Assembly: GCA_029237695.1 (NCBI GenBank)
Contig: CM055268.1
Span: 49,556,418-49,620,417 of the forward strand
Direction: 5' to 3'
Length of the DNA: 64,000 nt
Source: Conchocele bisecta
Lineage: Eukaryota > Mollusca > Bivalvia > Lucinida > Thyasiridae
How positions within the stretch are numbered: the stretch's first letter is position 1; each line of letters opens with the position of its first letter. The position numbers and the translations under genes are program-made. Below, one piece after another: positions 32,801 through 39,683 of this stretch. The notes under the pieces are model-generated. The model saw nothing but the letters and a program-made list of their open reading frames with translations. It searched no databases and was not told the DNA's origin.

Positions 32801-35203
32801 TACAGCCCTCTATAGCAGTGTTTGCATACAGTAGATCCAGATGAGCCAGGGTGTCCGGTGTTAGAGAGGTTACACTGTGCTATTGTAGGTGTTCCCACCG
32901 ACGTTCCGGGAGTTAACTCCCCCTGCCCTCGACCTGTTTGACCTGGACGAACAATTCTCGTCAGAGAAGGTGCGGCTGGCACAGCAGACCAACAAGTGTA
33001 AGTGGCGGTCTCAGCGAGACACGGGTCATAGCTGCCAGGTCCCAGTTGCTCAAAACCTCTGTTGATCCATTACAGACGGGATACAATTATAGTAGTATGA
33101 ACCTTTTGAGAGAAAAAAATATCACTGTTTTCTTTATTTCCTTTCGAACGTATATGTTGTTACCACTCATTTGAACCGTCTCGATTTTATTGAGAAATAA
33201 ACAAAATAATGAGATTTTTTTCAACAAAAATAATCATATCCTTAGGCTGAAATGGGTTAACAGGTTTTGAGCAACCTGGCCCAGCTCATTAAGAGTTTGT
33301 GCAGTATTTCATTTTAGAACTTCACCGAAACTGCTTCAAAACTCGGGTGATATTTTCCATAAATGATTGTCTGTATTTGTGGCTTTGATTGAAGAAATGA
33401 GGCTTGCAGTTTATGCACAGACGACAGTTTATGCATTCAGGGTCTGTGCTCAGTCTCGGCCAATGACTGTTTGATTTCAATAACAAGTTTCGAGAACGTT
33501 CTCTGCCCAGGTTTATAAATTTGACATTCATAACTGTCGGACAAGCTCTTCTGACCTCTAATGCCAACTAAAGCACATTGATTAATACTTGATCATGAAT
33601 ATAGAGTCAAGCTCAACCAATTAAAATGCTTTTTTTATCATGCCCGCTTGCGGTCGGCGTGATATAGTCGCCTCTTTTGGCGTTCATCTGTTCATCCGTG
33701 CGTCTGACATTTGCGTTAAAAGTTTTTTAGTACCCAATATATATACAGAACCCCAAGTCTGATTGACTTGAAACTTATCATACCTCTTTATCATCATCCA
33801 TATTTTAATTCTATAGCCCAGCCATGCGGCCCTCATGCCTATGGTCGAGGTCAAATTACTTTTAAATTTGCGTTTTTTTTGTAGAATCTGCGTTCAAGTT
33901 TTTAATTACCCACTAATGGCAATATCTCCACAACCCTAAGTCTGATTTACTTCTCAATGAAATGCCTGTCATGCTACTAACAAGCGTTATCAGGCTATAT
34001 GTGTGCTGTTTGATCAGGAGCTACATTGGTCACAAATTACATTACCTGTTGACAGGATGTTAAACCCATTAACGTTTTCAGGCATGAGAATCTTCAGCTG
34101 ATCAGCTGTTTTCAGATGATTTTGTCATAATTTGTGTTTTCAAAATGATTCAGAATCAATCTAGTATGCTCAAATTTGATACTTTTACAATGGGGTGAGG
34201 AGGTTTCAGTAGATTTTCAGAAGTTTTAAGCGAGAGCCATTCTCATGCCTGCGTTTGTCTAATTCTTATAATCATGGTGTCATGCGACCTGCAGGCTCAG
34301 ACGATGACCTGGAGTACTACGTGCGAGAATGTGGGGACATTCTGGGTGTGACCACAAACCTACCACAAGACAAACGGGACGCGAAACACATGCTCGAATA
34401 CGTCTTCAGTCAAGTGGTCGAGTTCAAGAAATTGAATCAGGTAAGCGTTGGTTCTGTCGACCGTTTCAGCAATACAGACCATAATGTTTGCAAACTGTTT
34501 ATTCCAAATGATCAGCTCATAAACAGCCGTTTGCCAAGATTTAAAAAAAAATTAAACTTAATTATTAACCCTTTCACCCCTAAAAAACTGGGATGGATGT
34601 TGATATGTTAATTTTCCGACCAATCCAATCATCACGGAATGATTTTCAGACTAGTCCATTTAAAAACTTTCTTCTTTTCCTGAAAGATATGAAAATTACC
34701 TACAAAAGTGCAGATCCTGATGATTTTGCAAACAGCGTAGATCCAGATGATCCGGCTCGTCACGAGCCGGATCATCTGGATCTACGCTGTTTGCAAAAAC
34801 CGATATAGAGGAATGTAATGGGTTAAGCAATACAGACCATAATGTTTTATTCCAAATCAACGGTTTGTAAGCACCCGTATTGTCAAGATTTTTTTAAAAC
34901 TGAATTATTAACAGTGTTAAAAAATTTACATACAATACTTTGGAGTGAAAGGTCTAACTTGATCAAAAAGATATTTCTAATATGTAACCCACTTGTAGGA
35001 ATTGTAATTACTAAAATCCATATTTTGATTTTCAAATACACCAATGTTGGCATATCAGAAAGTTATGTAAAATGATTTGATCCAATTTGGTGTAACTGAA
35101 TTTTTCATTTTCATTCACATGCTAAGTGTTTTGTCTTATTTGTTTACAGGAACAGGATTTTGACACAACGAGGTTTGGTGGTGGTACGGACGTGGTCATG
35201 TGA
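17775..35203 (+). CDS. IFT52: IFT52, intraflagellar transport protein 52 (complete, 12 coding exons)
   Basis: Exons: 17775-17896, 18761-18848, 19749-19878, 22163-22298, 23825-23951, 25034-25117, 27048-27116, 27888-28042, 30923-31010, 32889-32997, 34295-34440, 35150-35203. Joined they give 1308 nt (435 residues plus TGA); every junction is GT/AG and keeps phase. Human IFT52 is 437 residues. Recognisable blocks: LFNATKKELFTPNSG (start of the N-terminal GIFT domain), YLDGGGSVLVMMGEGGESR, LYPYGATVTVMKPSVAVLST, DQYIDKEENSKIL, DAEDPEISDY, CLQESDDIPRD, FETPLPPLQPAVFPPTFREL, LFDLDEQFSSEKVRLAQ, CGDILGVTTNLP and QVVEFKKLNQE. IFT52 is a core IFT-B1 subunit. The known family layout is an N-terminal GIFT domain, a middle region contacting IFT88 and a C-terminal part binding IFT46. 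It is needed for anterograde transport and axoneme assembly. Introns are full of MITEs, and intron 8 opens with a minisatellite copied from exon 8. Confidence 0.96.
18341..18420. repeat. Family D terminal repeat (right-type end only)
   Basis: Ends GTTTAGTGAAACTGGCCC, followed by CTG. The inner part (GTACATTTTAGTTTTG, AAACTTCTTAGTCGTAC) is the complement of the left end of the copy at 41963. IFT52 intron 1. Confidence 0.7.
18761..18848 (+). CDS. IFT52: IFT52 coding exon 2 (residues 41-70)
   Basis: Acceptor TATTGCACAG, donor GTAACT at 18849, phase 0 at the end. Product NKEEISDERLAGIRIFVLAG, then SRDKFSQAE, part of the GIFT domain. Confidence 0.93.
18973..19210. mobile_element. Family A foldback MITE
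   Basis: Complementary ends ATATGTGACTGTAATTGGAG and CCCATTTCTCCAGTCACAGC; IFT52 intron 2. Confidence 0.75.
19225..19415. repeat. Relic of 22522-type satellite motif plus family A inner half
   Basis: 19225-19320 has CATCACCAAACGTTATC, TTTTATCAATAGTTTCTTGC and CATTTGGGTGACAATGACC. 19348-19415 has GACCAGTGTAGATCCAGATC through GATCTGCACTGTTCGCC of family A. Confidence 0.55.
19749..19878 (+). CDS. IFT52: IFT52 coding exon 3 (residues 71-114)
   Basis: Acceptor GTTGTCAG, donor GTAAGG at 19879, phase 1. Contains the Gly-rich YLDGGGSVLVMMGEGGESR and the LNFFLEEFGINVNT segment of the GIFT domain. A TTAA-flanked family G element sits 60 bp after the donor. Confidence 0.95.
19939..20164. mobile_element. 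Family G element flanked by TTAA
   Basis: TTAACCCTTTCAACACTATA at the left; GGGGTGAACAGGTTAA at the right. The inner hairpin half is CGAGCCATCCCATCAGGATC. TTAA on both sides fits piggyBac- or Kolobok-type insertion. IFT52 intron 3. Confidence 0.65.
20171..20288 (+). repeat. tRNA-derived SINE (5' part)
   Basis: GGGTTGTGGCCTAGGGGTTG (A box), TGTGGGTTCAAGCTTCGCC (B box), then CATAGTATTTCCATACCACT. It is cut where a truncated family B MITE begins. Confidence 0.65.
20290..20507. mobile_element. Family B MITE, left end truncated
   Basis: Central palindrome and right arm are present (CTCCCTCAAAGTATACTTTG, ends GGTGAAATAAGCTACTGG). The left terminal about 80 bp are missing. Confidence 0.75.
20619..20868. 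mobile_element. Family E foldback MITE flanked by TTAA
   Basis: TTAACCCTTAGACCACTACT and AGCGGTCTAAGGGTTAA at the ends. Arms pair through AAAACATGGTTTGACAGCAC around the core AGAATCATTTCCA/TGGAAATGATTCT. TTAA at both ends fits piggyBac- or Kolobok-type target duplication. IFT52 intron 3. Confidence 0.8.
21078..21722. mobile_element. Family C-related element split by a family B MITE
   Basis: Left end GAGCTCCAGATAAGCTTTGT; right arm GCTAAAATACGCACCTTATCT. The last bases of the right end, GGAGCTC, lie beyond the family B copy at 21411-21712. Removing B with one CTG restores CTTATCTGGAGCTC. IFT52 intron 3. Confidence 0.75.
21411..21712. mobile_element. Family B palindromic MITE nested in a family C-like element
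   Basis: TAGCCTATTTCATC ... GATGAAATGGGCTA with CTG immediately on each side. Near-perfect palindrome around TTATCACAGCCAAATTGG. Confidence 0.85.
21828..21950. repeat. 24-bp tandem repeat (GAGCTCTCTAAACCGGACTCCTGG), five copies
   Basis: Five near-identical 24-nt units. The unit is the terminal sequence of CAGTGGAA..CTCTAAACCGGAC elements found across the window, so the array is a local expansion of a transposon end. A GTGTCCGGCTTAGGGAG end with TTTCACTG lies at about 22086-22111. Confidence 0.9.
22163..22298 (+). CDS. IFT52: IFT52 coding exon 4 (residues 114-159)
   Basis: Acceptor CATATTACAG, donor GTAAGC at 22299, phase 2. Product AVVRTSYYKYFHPKECLISN, then GILNRAISQAAGK. Confidence 0.95.
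22302..22440 (+). repeat. SINE family 2 fragment
   Basis: GGCAGATGGTTGGTTGGGAGCATGCG-type head (positions 22326-22351), then CCGATATCCCTGGTTTGG and GGCACGTTTTA. It begins a few bases after the IFT52 exon 4 donor. Confidence 0.5.
22522..23680. repeat. Satellite-like tandem array, about 165-bp units, about 7 copies
   Basis: Each unit runs GATCCGTTAGTCGGATCATT, ACCAAACTTCATCAATAGCT, TCCTCACATTGATGGCTATC, CAGTGTCATTCGGGTGACCT, then TGACCTTGG and GGACATACGTCCAAATGTTG. Units differ by substitutions and short deletions. Single relics of the same motif lie at about 3765, 19225 and 48285, so this IFT52 intron 4 array expanded from a dispersed element. Confidence 0.85.
23825..23951 (+). CDS. IFT52: IFT52 coding exon 5 (residues 159-201)
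   Basis: The acceptor is ACATTGTAG (ends 23824); it keeps the frame and gives QALQFLYPYGATVTVMKPSV. The nearby CCCTACAG acceptor would break the frame. Donor GTAAGT at 23952, phase 0. The product runs to SVSFPLNRPVCAFYAPK. Confidence 0.93.
24080..24265. mobile_element. Family K foldback
   Basis: TATGAGACACTCCATGTTAT and AAACATGTGCGATATTTCAT pair with the right arm ending AAAATCACATGGCGTGTCTC. IFT52 intron 5. Confidence 0.7.
24370..24556. mobile_element. Family C foldback MITE
   Basis: GAGCTCCAGTTAAGGTGCGT and its complement at the ends, AAAAATGGCAAGTTGGGAGT arms, core TAGAATCGTCTCCATGAGAC. Confidence 0.85.
24560..25020. other. IFT52 intron 5 remainder; dispersed repeat relics
   Basis: CACCACGATAGTGGAGCGGG then GCATTTAGTG, TTGTCCGTCCTTCCTTCTG and CATCCATATTTACATTCCAT resemble segments at 33640-33960 and 52150-52560. 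No gene. Confidence 0.45.
25034..25117 (+). CDS. IFT52: IFT52 coding exon 6 (residues 202-229)
   Basis: Acceptor TTGTGTTGCAG, donor GTGAGA at 25118, 28 whole codons. Product KGKMTVLGSVHMFQDQYIDK, then EENSKIL, the end of the GIFT domain. Confidence 0.95.
25179..25788. mobile_element. Family G element split by a 0.5 kb insertion
   Basis: The left end CCCCTTTCAACACTACAGAC (25182) and right end GTTACTTAGGGGTGAAAGGG (25768) are separated by about 25212-25740. The insert holds GGGCGAGTAGCCC, TTGAATAAACATTACATTAC and CACTCGTGAAATATGGACAT, the last also found duplicated at 62686-62821. IFT52 intron 6. Confidence 0.55.
25846..26085. mobile_element. Family G element flanked by TTAA
   Basis: TTAACCCTTTCGACCCTAAA left; ACTTCAAACGGTTAA right. 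Core CAGATCCTGTAGAGATGGCT / GAGCTGGCTGATCTGGATCT. Confidence 0.7.
26258..26564. mobile_element. Family B palindromic MITE
   Basis: GTACCCTATTTCACCAACAT left end, preceded by CAG; centre TTATCACAGCCAAAATGG. The right end is decayed (TTTGTGAAATGTGGG). Confidence 0.8.
26680..26982. mobile_element. Foldback with ACTTTGGTTCTCAGAC ends
   Basis: ACTTTGGTTCTCAGACGCGG at 26693 pairs with CAGTGTCTGAGAACCAAAGT ending at 26972. Fragments of the same end (GTCTGAGAAC.AAA) lie near 30397 and 41112. IFT52 intron 6, ends 65 bp before exon 7. Confidence 0.6.
27048..27116 (+). CDS. IFT52: IFT52 coding exon 7 (residues 230-252)
   Basis: Acceptor GTACATTGCAG, donor GTATTT at 27117, 23 whole codons: DVIIRFLTTDEIKLNAIDAE, then DPE. 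Confidence 0.95.
27213..27424. mobile_element. Family A foldback MITE
   Basis: Left GTGTGACCGTGACAGAAATT is weak; right CCCCATTTCTCCAGTCACAG is clear. IFT52 intron 7. Confidence 0.7.
27556..27740 (+). repeat. tRNA-derived SINE
   Basis: A-box-like CATGGCGTAGGGAATATGGC and B-box GTCAGTTCAATCCTCGCC, then CATAGTATTTCCATCCCACT, GAGACTTTAAACTGTGG and a TTTTAAACCCATTCACTT end. Confidence 0.7.
27888..28042 (+). CDS. IFT52: IFT52 coding exon 8 (residues 253-304), source of the intron array
   Basis: Acceptor TCTATTTTCAG, donor GTAAGT at 28043, phase 2. Product ISDYNMLPDIAKISEELKTC, then LQESDDIPRDITALFDNALF. The last 54 nt (from TTTGATAATGCTC on) plus the donor recur about 30 times downstream. Only this first copy has the upstream exon body, so I use its donor. 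Use of a later donor would add in-frame stops (AAG TAA). Confidence 0.93.
27990..29990 (+). repeat. 65-bp minisatellite made of IFT52 exon 8 end plus splice donor, about 31 copies
   Basis: The first copy is the real exon end (27990-28042) with its GTAAGT. Then come about 30 head-to-tail copies of GGTTGATAATGCTCTCTTCA / AGTTAGACACGAGTCTCGTC / CCCAAGTCAATAAA with GTAAGTACTAT. Most units are 65 bp; some are shortened (near 29428, 29678-29784 and 29848). Recurrent variants (GTCTCGTC or GCCTCGTC, GTAAGT or GTAATT, CTCTTC or CTCTCC) alternate along the array, as expected from unequal exchange or slippage. The intron-side copies differ from the exon at one diagnostic base (GGTTGAT for GTTTGAT). 65 is not a multiple of three and each unit has an in-frame stop after the donor, so retention would truncate the protein. 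The array ends in a half unit next to a family A MITE. Confidence 0.95.
30003..30140. mobile_element. Family A MITE fragment
   Basis: GCGGCTGTGATTGGAGAAAT through the inner GATCAGGATCTGCACTGCTC; the right terminal repeat is absent. Directly after the IFT52 minisatellite. Confidence 0.7.
30179..30365. mobile_element. Family C foldback MITE
   Basis: GAGCTCCAGTTAAGGTGCGT ends and AAAAATGGCAAGTTGGGATT arms, core TAGAATCGTCTCAATGCGAT. IFT52 intron 8. Confidence 0.85.
30628..30780 (+). repeat. tRNA-derived SINE, 5' part degraded
   Basis: GGGCTTCAATACTGAAGG, then CGTAGTATTTCCTTCCCACT, GAGACTTGAAACCGAAGCTC and TATATGACATTTAATAGCTG, in the family order. Confidence 0.6.
30923..31010 (+). CDS. IFT52: IFT52 coding exon 9 (residues 304-333)
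   Basis: Acceptor CTTTGTTGCAG, donor GTATGT at 31011. The first base completes Lys304; then AYEQLSVKHESLSLITPSFE and TPLPPLQPA. The KHE and FETPLP.LQPA motifs match the family. Confidence 0.95.
31151..31381. mobile_element. Family D foldback MITE
   Basis: GGGGCCGTTTCAGTAAACTT and AAGTTTAGTGAAACGGCCTC at the ends; inner palindrome TTTATTGAGCATAGGCTGCT. CAG on both sides. IFT52 intron 9. Confidence 0.8.
31734..32130. mobile_element. Family C-related large foldback
   Basis: GAGCTCCAGATAAGGTGCGT left end, CCTTATCTGGAGCCC right end. Middle hairpin TTAGAATTGTCTCCAACGAG and its complement, with ACTTGGTATTTCA arms. IFT52 intron 9. Confidence 0.7.
32508..32731. mobile_element. Family G element, left end degraded
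   Basis: GTGTAGATCCAGATGAGCCG / GAGCCGTCTCATCAGGATCT core, CAGTTACTTAGGGCTTAA right end. A further fragment lies at about 32790-32850. IFT52 intron 9. Confidence 0.6.
32889..32997 (+). CDS. IFT52: IFT52 coding exon 10 (residues 334-370)
   Basis: Acceptor GCTATTGTAG, donor GTAAGT at 32998, phase 1. Product VFPPTFRELTPPALDLFDLD, then EQFSSEKVRLAQQTNK. Confidence 0.95.
33039..33282. mobile_element. Foldback with GTTGCTCAAAACCTCTG ends
   Basis: CCCAGTTGCTCAAAACCTCT left and ACAGGTTTTGAGCAACCTGG right, with half of the GTTACCACTCATTTGAACCG hairpin inside. A nearly perfect relative is at 37487-37595. IFT52 intron 10. Confidence 0.6.
33640..34080. other. IFT52 intron 10; dispersed repeat and family A fragment
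   Basis: 33640-33960 carries CCCGCTTGCGGTCGGCGTG and CATCCATATTTTAATTCTAT, shared in part with 24560-25020 and 52150-52560. 33957-34040 is an inner piece of family A (CATGCTACTAACAAGCG, GATCAGGAGCTACATTGGTC). Confidence 0.45.
34295..34440 (+). CDS. IFT52: IFT52 coding exon 11 (residues 370-418)
   Basis: Acceptor CGACCTGCAG, donor GTAAGC at 34441. Product (C)SDDDLEYYVRECGDILGVTT, then QVVEFKKLNQ, the C-terminal region that in this family binds IFT46. Confidence 0.95.
34565..34826. mobile_element. Family G element flanked by TTAA
   Basis: TTAACCCTTTCACCCCTAAA left, GAATGTAATGGGTTAA right, with a long perfect hairpin core GTAGATCCAGATGATCCGGC and its complement. Pieces of a second copy lie at about 34470-34560 and 34827-34900. 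IFT52 intron 11. Confidence 0.75.
35150..35203 (+). CDS. IFT52: IFT52 coding exon 12 with stop (residues 419-435)
   Basis: Acceptor TTGTTTACAG; EQDFDTTRFGGGTDVVM then TGA. The EQDFDT start matches the family, while the final residues are variable. A family A MITE starts about 54 bp after the stop, so the 3' UTR probably includes it. Confidence 0.92.
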   Translation, partial: EQDFDTTRFGGGTDVVM

Positions 35204-35256
35204 TACAAGACGCCTCTGAAGGACATGCAACAGATCTGAGTGGAAGATTGGATCTT

Positions 35257-35506
35257 GTGGCTGTGGCTGTATGTGAATGCGACTGAAGAAATGCGTCTTG
35301 TGAGATTTGTGACCAGCGTAGCTCCTGATCAAATAGCACACTCCTGTAGCCAGATAATGAGCTATATTACTTGCTAGGAGCATGCCGGGAATTTATGGAA
35401 TGGCGAACTGCAGATCCTGATCAGACTGTGCGGATGCACAGGCTGATCTGGATCTACACTGGTCGCAAAACTCATAAGCCCCATTTCTCCAGTCACATCC
35501 ACATAT
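35257..35506. mobile_element. Family A foldback MITE in the IFT52 3' region
   Basis: GTGGCTGTGGCTGTATGTGA left, CCCCATTTCTCCAGTCACAT right. It begins about 54 bp after the IFT52 stop. Confidence 0.75.
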
Positions 35507-35619
35507 CACCAGAGGACAGCTGAATATGATTAGCTATAGGTCCGACCCTTTATAGGGTCACTGCAGGGACCTACTGACTGCATCATCTACCACCTCGTCT
35601 GAACTGGATGTTCTTGACC

Positions 35620-35825
35620 CTTTAATAACAGATGGGAACTGAATATTGTCGTCTATTGATTTTAATTTTTAGCATATTTCGCAACAAAAACATGTTTTGT
35701 AGCATGTGAGAATCGTCTCCATTGGAGATGAATCTCGTGAGCTGTTAAAATATGTTTTCATGGAGCAAAGTGGGTTTAAAAGCTAAACAGATGACGACAA
35801 AACTTCATTCACTGTTATTGGATGC
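35620..35825. mobile_element. Family E-related foldback, diverged
   Basis: GAATATTGTCGTCTATTGAT and ACAGATGACGACAAAACTTC arms, AAACATGTTTTGTAGCATGT, core GAGAATCGTCTCCATTGGAG. Confidence 0.6.
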
Positions 35826-35936
35826 TATCACTTTCAACATTGCAGACCAATGACAATACAGTGCACAGGCTGGCTGAGGATATGCCATTTTGATTGGGGA
35901 AAATCATAAATATTTTCTTTAAATCTGCTTAGAATT

Positions 35937-36004
35937 ATATGTCGCGACTACCACTTGAACCGTCTACATCGAGACAGTTCAAATGAGTGGTCGCAACATA
36001 TACT
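35937..36004. repeat. Short hairpin (GAACCGTCT core)
   Basis: GTCGCGACTACCACTTGAAC pairs with GTTCAAATGAGTGGTCGCAA. Relative of 745-819; a shorter copy is at 36238-36282. Confidence 0.65.
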
Positions 36005-36494
36005 TTTATTGAGAAATAACGAAAATAAAAATAGAACACCTACAAAAATTCATACCCGTAAAGGTGTATTCTGTATTATGGGGTTACAGCTGATCTGGGA
36101 CTGCACTGGACACAATCACAGTAAGCCCTTGTTTTGTCATGGGTTACATGTATCTGCTGGCAGAATTCACCCGTTGCTTGCTGAGGATGCATCATTTTCC
36201 TCTCCGAGAATATTTAATATTTTATTTCTTCTTGGAAGTATATGTTGTGACCATCATTTGTGCCATGTCGAGCAACATATACATTGGATGAGAATAAGTA
36301 AAATTTGTAATAATTATTTTGAATTTCTCATATCCCTACAGGGGTATTTTTCGCAGGTACATTTAATGGTTAATGAATGATCAGTGACATATGGCGCACT
36401 TTGGTCAGAGGCTCTCTGGGTGAATAATGTCTTTATAGTCAGATTGCGGCCTGCTTACAGTATCTGTGATAACTACGCTTCATGGCATGAACTT

Positions 36495-36729
36495 GTGTGT
36501 TTGTGACTGGAGAAATCAGGCTTATAGAATTTGTGACCAGTGTAGCTCCCAACCACTTCGCACTCCTCTGACCTGGATAATTAGTTATATTGCTTGTTGT
36601 TTCATTGATGGAATGAGGAACAGTGTCGATCCAGATCAGACTGTGCAGATGCACAGGCTGATCTGGATCTACACTGGTCGCAAAAAAAACCCCATCATGA
36701 GCCCCATTGCTCCAGTCACAGCCACAAAT
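36495..36729. mobile_element. Family A foldback MITE
   Basis: GTGTTTGTGACTGGAGAAAT left, GCCCCATTGCTCCAGTCACA right. Confidence 0.75.
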
Positions 36730-36781
36730 ATAATAATCACCATGTACTATGTAATATGCCCGATAGTTCATGAGGCTTGAT

Positions 36782-36962
36782 CAGGGATTCCGCTGGGGAA
36801 AATAAAAAAATCGCCACTTCAAAAAAAAGTTTTTTGTTTTTTTTGTTTTTTTTTTGGAATTTTGATTTTTTTTGATTTTTTTTCGAAAATTGTAATTTTT
36901 TATCGCCAATTGTTTATTTTTATCGCCAATTGCGAAAGTGGCGATCGCCAGCGGAATCCCTG
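36782..36962. mobile_element. hAT-like MITE (CAGGGATTCCGC ends)
   Basis: CAGGGATTCCGCTGG at the left is complementary to CCAGCGGAATCCCTG at the right. The next stretch (AATCGCCACTT / AAGTGGCGAT) also pairs. CTTGAT directly flanks both sides as a 6-bp duplication. Interior is A/T homopolymer. CAGGG ends are common in hAT elements, whose duplications are normally 8 bp, so the assignment is tentative. Confidence 0.7.
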
Positions 36963-37029
36963 CTTGATCATACAACATTTCACATAGGAACTCATCAGCA
37001 GCTACCCATTTGGCGCCTTTGGGATTCAA

Positions 37030-37085
37030 CTCTGTAAACCCTGTCTAGAATGACGTTAGCTGTTGATAGGCCATTAAGCACCATT
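37030..37085 (+). repeat. SINE 3' end fragment
   Basis: CTCTGTAAACCCTGTCTAGA then ATGACGTTAGCTGTTGATAG and GCCATTAAGCACC match the tail of SINE family 2. Confidence 0.5.
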
Positions 37086-37486
37086 AAATTATATCAAATT
37101 ATTCCAACAATATAAATAGGAGTGGGCCTTTTAGTTTTAGTCAGAAATTGTTTTTGTTATAGTCGCAAAAATTGTACATTTTTAGCAGAAATAGCAGGAA
37201 CATGTCACGATTTTTTAATCGTGAAAAAAGTGGTGCGATTTTCATACATTTTGTGGAAAAACTACTTTTGGCTGGTGAAGGGGCAGTAGGCTACTGAAAC
37301 TACAGTAGGCATGTGACGTCCCGTCTTTCTGTCGATATTCAGTGACATACTCAATTGACAAAGATAACAAAATTATTCTTTTTACAATTGTTAATGTTGT
37401 GTAGCAATGTGTAATGGTTGGCATGCTCGACTAAAATCGCAATAGCGAATAAATGATAACACAAAGAGGATAGATAGTGACCTGGG

Positions 37487-37595
37487 CCCGGTTGCTCAAA
37501 ACCTCTGTTAGCTTAACGGACTGTTAAATCCTTAGCAATGCTAAGGATTTAACAGTCTGTTAAGCTAACAGAAGCTTTGAGCAACTGGGCCCAGA
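37487..37595. mobile_element. Nearly perfect foldback (CTGGGCCCGGTTGCTCAAAA)
   Basis: The left arm GGGCCCGGTTGCTCAAAACC / TCTGTTAGCTTAACGGACTG / TTAAATCCTTAGCA is followed at once by its complement, ending AAGCTTTGAGCAACTGGGCC. About 54 bp arms with almost no loop. Confidence 0.85.
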
Positions 37596-37764
37596 CTGTG
37601 AGAATCAGTATGGGATCCATACTTGTCCATGTCTTCTATGAGATCATAGAGTAATGTTATAATTGTCACTTGCACAAAAATAGCTGAACAAATGTTTGAA
37701 AAGTTTAAAGCTAGTTTCCCACAGTGAGTATAATTTTCATACTGCAAATAAACATGTACATAAT

Positions 37765-37912
37765 TGTGGTGGTGACTGGAGAAATTCAGTCAGTTGAACA
37801 TCCATCGTGTTTCTCACAAGCATTAGAGGTCCTTATCAGTCACAGCGAGCTGATAATGAACTAGGGTAACACAAATGCCATAAGCCCCATTTCTCCAGTC
37901 AATAACCATAAA
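37765..37912. mobile_element. Family A MITE, internally deleted
   Basis: TGTGGTGGTGACTGGAGAAA left, CCCCATTTCTCCAGTCAATA right; the inner module is shortened. Confidence 0.6.
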
Positions 37913-38237
37913 TGTGTAACTGCTCCGCCTGTGGAAAATGAGATAATGAGATGAAGTAATGACAATATCTACCACAGGTAATTGAAAATGAACTGTCATT
38001 GAGTAGATAAAATACTATAAGGAATGACGGAAGCATATGTACTGATACAGTGTCACCTCCTGTGTGGGAACCTAGGGTTAATTGATATATTTATTGTACA
38101 TCACAAGAAGGCCTAGAATTATAGAACTCCCCGAGCGGGTATGCTATGTATTGTGTATCTCGGGGTCGAAATAAACAGTTTTTCTTGTCTATAATGAGCT
38201 TGCTCAGGATTGGCAATTCAAATGGTTGATTTACCAT

Positions 38238-38484
38238 TTAACCCTTTCACCACTAAGTAACTGGAATGGATTTTAATATGTCAATTTTGCAACCAATCCA
38301 ACCGTCACAAAATGATTTTCCGACCAGTCCATTTATGAAAAGGGGGTGTTTTTTATTTAAAAAATATGAAAGTTACTTGCAAAAAGTGTAGTTCATGATG
38401 AGACGGCTCGTCACGAGCCGGCTCATCTGGATCTACACTTTTTGCCAATACCACTATGCAGGCATGTGGTGTTGAAAGGGTTAA
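38238..38484. mobile_element. Family G element flanked by TTAA
   Basis: TTAACCCTTTCACCACTAAG left, GTGGTGTTGAAAGGGTTAA right, core TGATGAGACGGCTCGTCACG / AGCCGGCTCATCTGGATCTA. Confidence 0.8.
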
Positions 38485-38837
38485 ATATATAATGTGTTTT
38501 TAAGCTGAGGTATATTCCTAGCAAATCGTTCAATCCTGTGCAGAAAATCACTCCGTTCAATGGTTGAACATTGGCCAATCTGTTTTCAATTCACATATCA
38601 CAATACTTGCTCTGAAAGTTCCATAATGATCGGCGTTTACTATGTATATTTTATGGACACTCGTGTTTTGACATTGGAGAAAACACAATGAAATGTTTCT
38701 CTGTATACATGTATATTATGAATGTGCCATTGGTTGATGAGACACGACGTCACAGTTGCCACTAGTGATAATCCAGGTCGGCCTATGAAGTGAACATCTG
38801 TCACAGTCACATAGAGAATACCAGGCGAGTGCCTTTT

Positions 38838-39345
38838 GATATGAGACACGCCATGCGATTTTGTATCTTCAGACATCTGCGTAATTTCATTAACTCTTTG
38901 CATGCTTGGAAACTTGTGGGCTATAAATAGTTCAAAACTAGCGGACAAAAAAATCATATTTTCTTTTATTTCTCCTTGTGTGTAAATATCATGAATATGT
39001 CTTGGAATTTCATTAGAATTGAAATTCCAAGACATATTTACATGTCCAGTTGTAGGTAAACGTTTGCAGTTGGCGTGGCACTCGGGAACTGTGTGAACCC
39101 GCGGCCTACGGCCTTGGGGTTCAAACAGTTCCCGAGTGCCACGGAAAACGTTTACCAACGGCTGGACATAGTTGAACGTTATTGTTACATTTCCATCAGA
39201 AATATTGTGTAATTTGAGCATATATGCAGTACTTTCGGTACTTTGATAACCTGTTCCATTCAAACAGCTGATTTACACATACATATTCCGGAGCCGCAGA
39301 ACACATCGCGTAATGCAGGTACCCCATCCTCCGCATCAATTTAAA
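38838..39345. repeat. Mosaic of foldbacks: family K half, GAATTTCATT hairpin, 117-bp GC hairpin, 17295-type repeat
   Basis: 38840-38890 ATGAGACACGCCATGCGATT (family K end); 38985-39045 hairpin CATGAATATGTCTTGGAATT; 39055-39165 palindrome GTAAACGTTTGCAGTTGGCG ... GTTCAAACAGTTCCCGAGTG; 39155-39345 repeat shared with 17295-17490. The 207-codon - strand frame over this mosaic is not a gene. Confidence 0.6.
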
Positions 39346-39683
39346 AAGTTTGGTGTGACCGTTGTGAACTGGCACATGCATTGCGTAGCTGTTGGCTTGG
39401 CCCCGAAATGAGCATCATCTACAGCCATGGTCAAACAGCATGCGCTGTACATTTGAGCACGGCTGTAAGCTGTGTCAAACAATGGCAGTCGTGTAACAAT
39501 ATGTATTCAACCAATGGAAATTGTGTTACCTGATAAATGCTAGGTCCTGATTTAACTGCTATTTCTGATATGATAATTGGTCAGGATCTACACTGGTCCA
39601 ACATGGTATATTGCCATTTGTGTCTCCCAGTGGCCCAAATGTAAAATTAATTTATTGAATCACATTCTATCATGCATGCGGCA

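Noticed and set aside
35955..36380. 141-codon frame on the + strand
   Set aside because: Starts in a hairpin repeat and shows no domain or splice sites; treated as chance.
38640..39263. 207-codon open frame on the - strand, the longest in the window
   Set aside because: It runs across a mosaic of foldback repeats (family K end, two hairpins and the 17295-type repeat), has no recognisable domain and no splice context. A chance frame.
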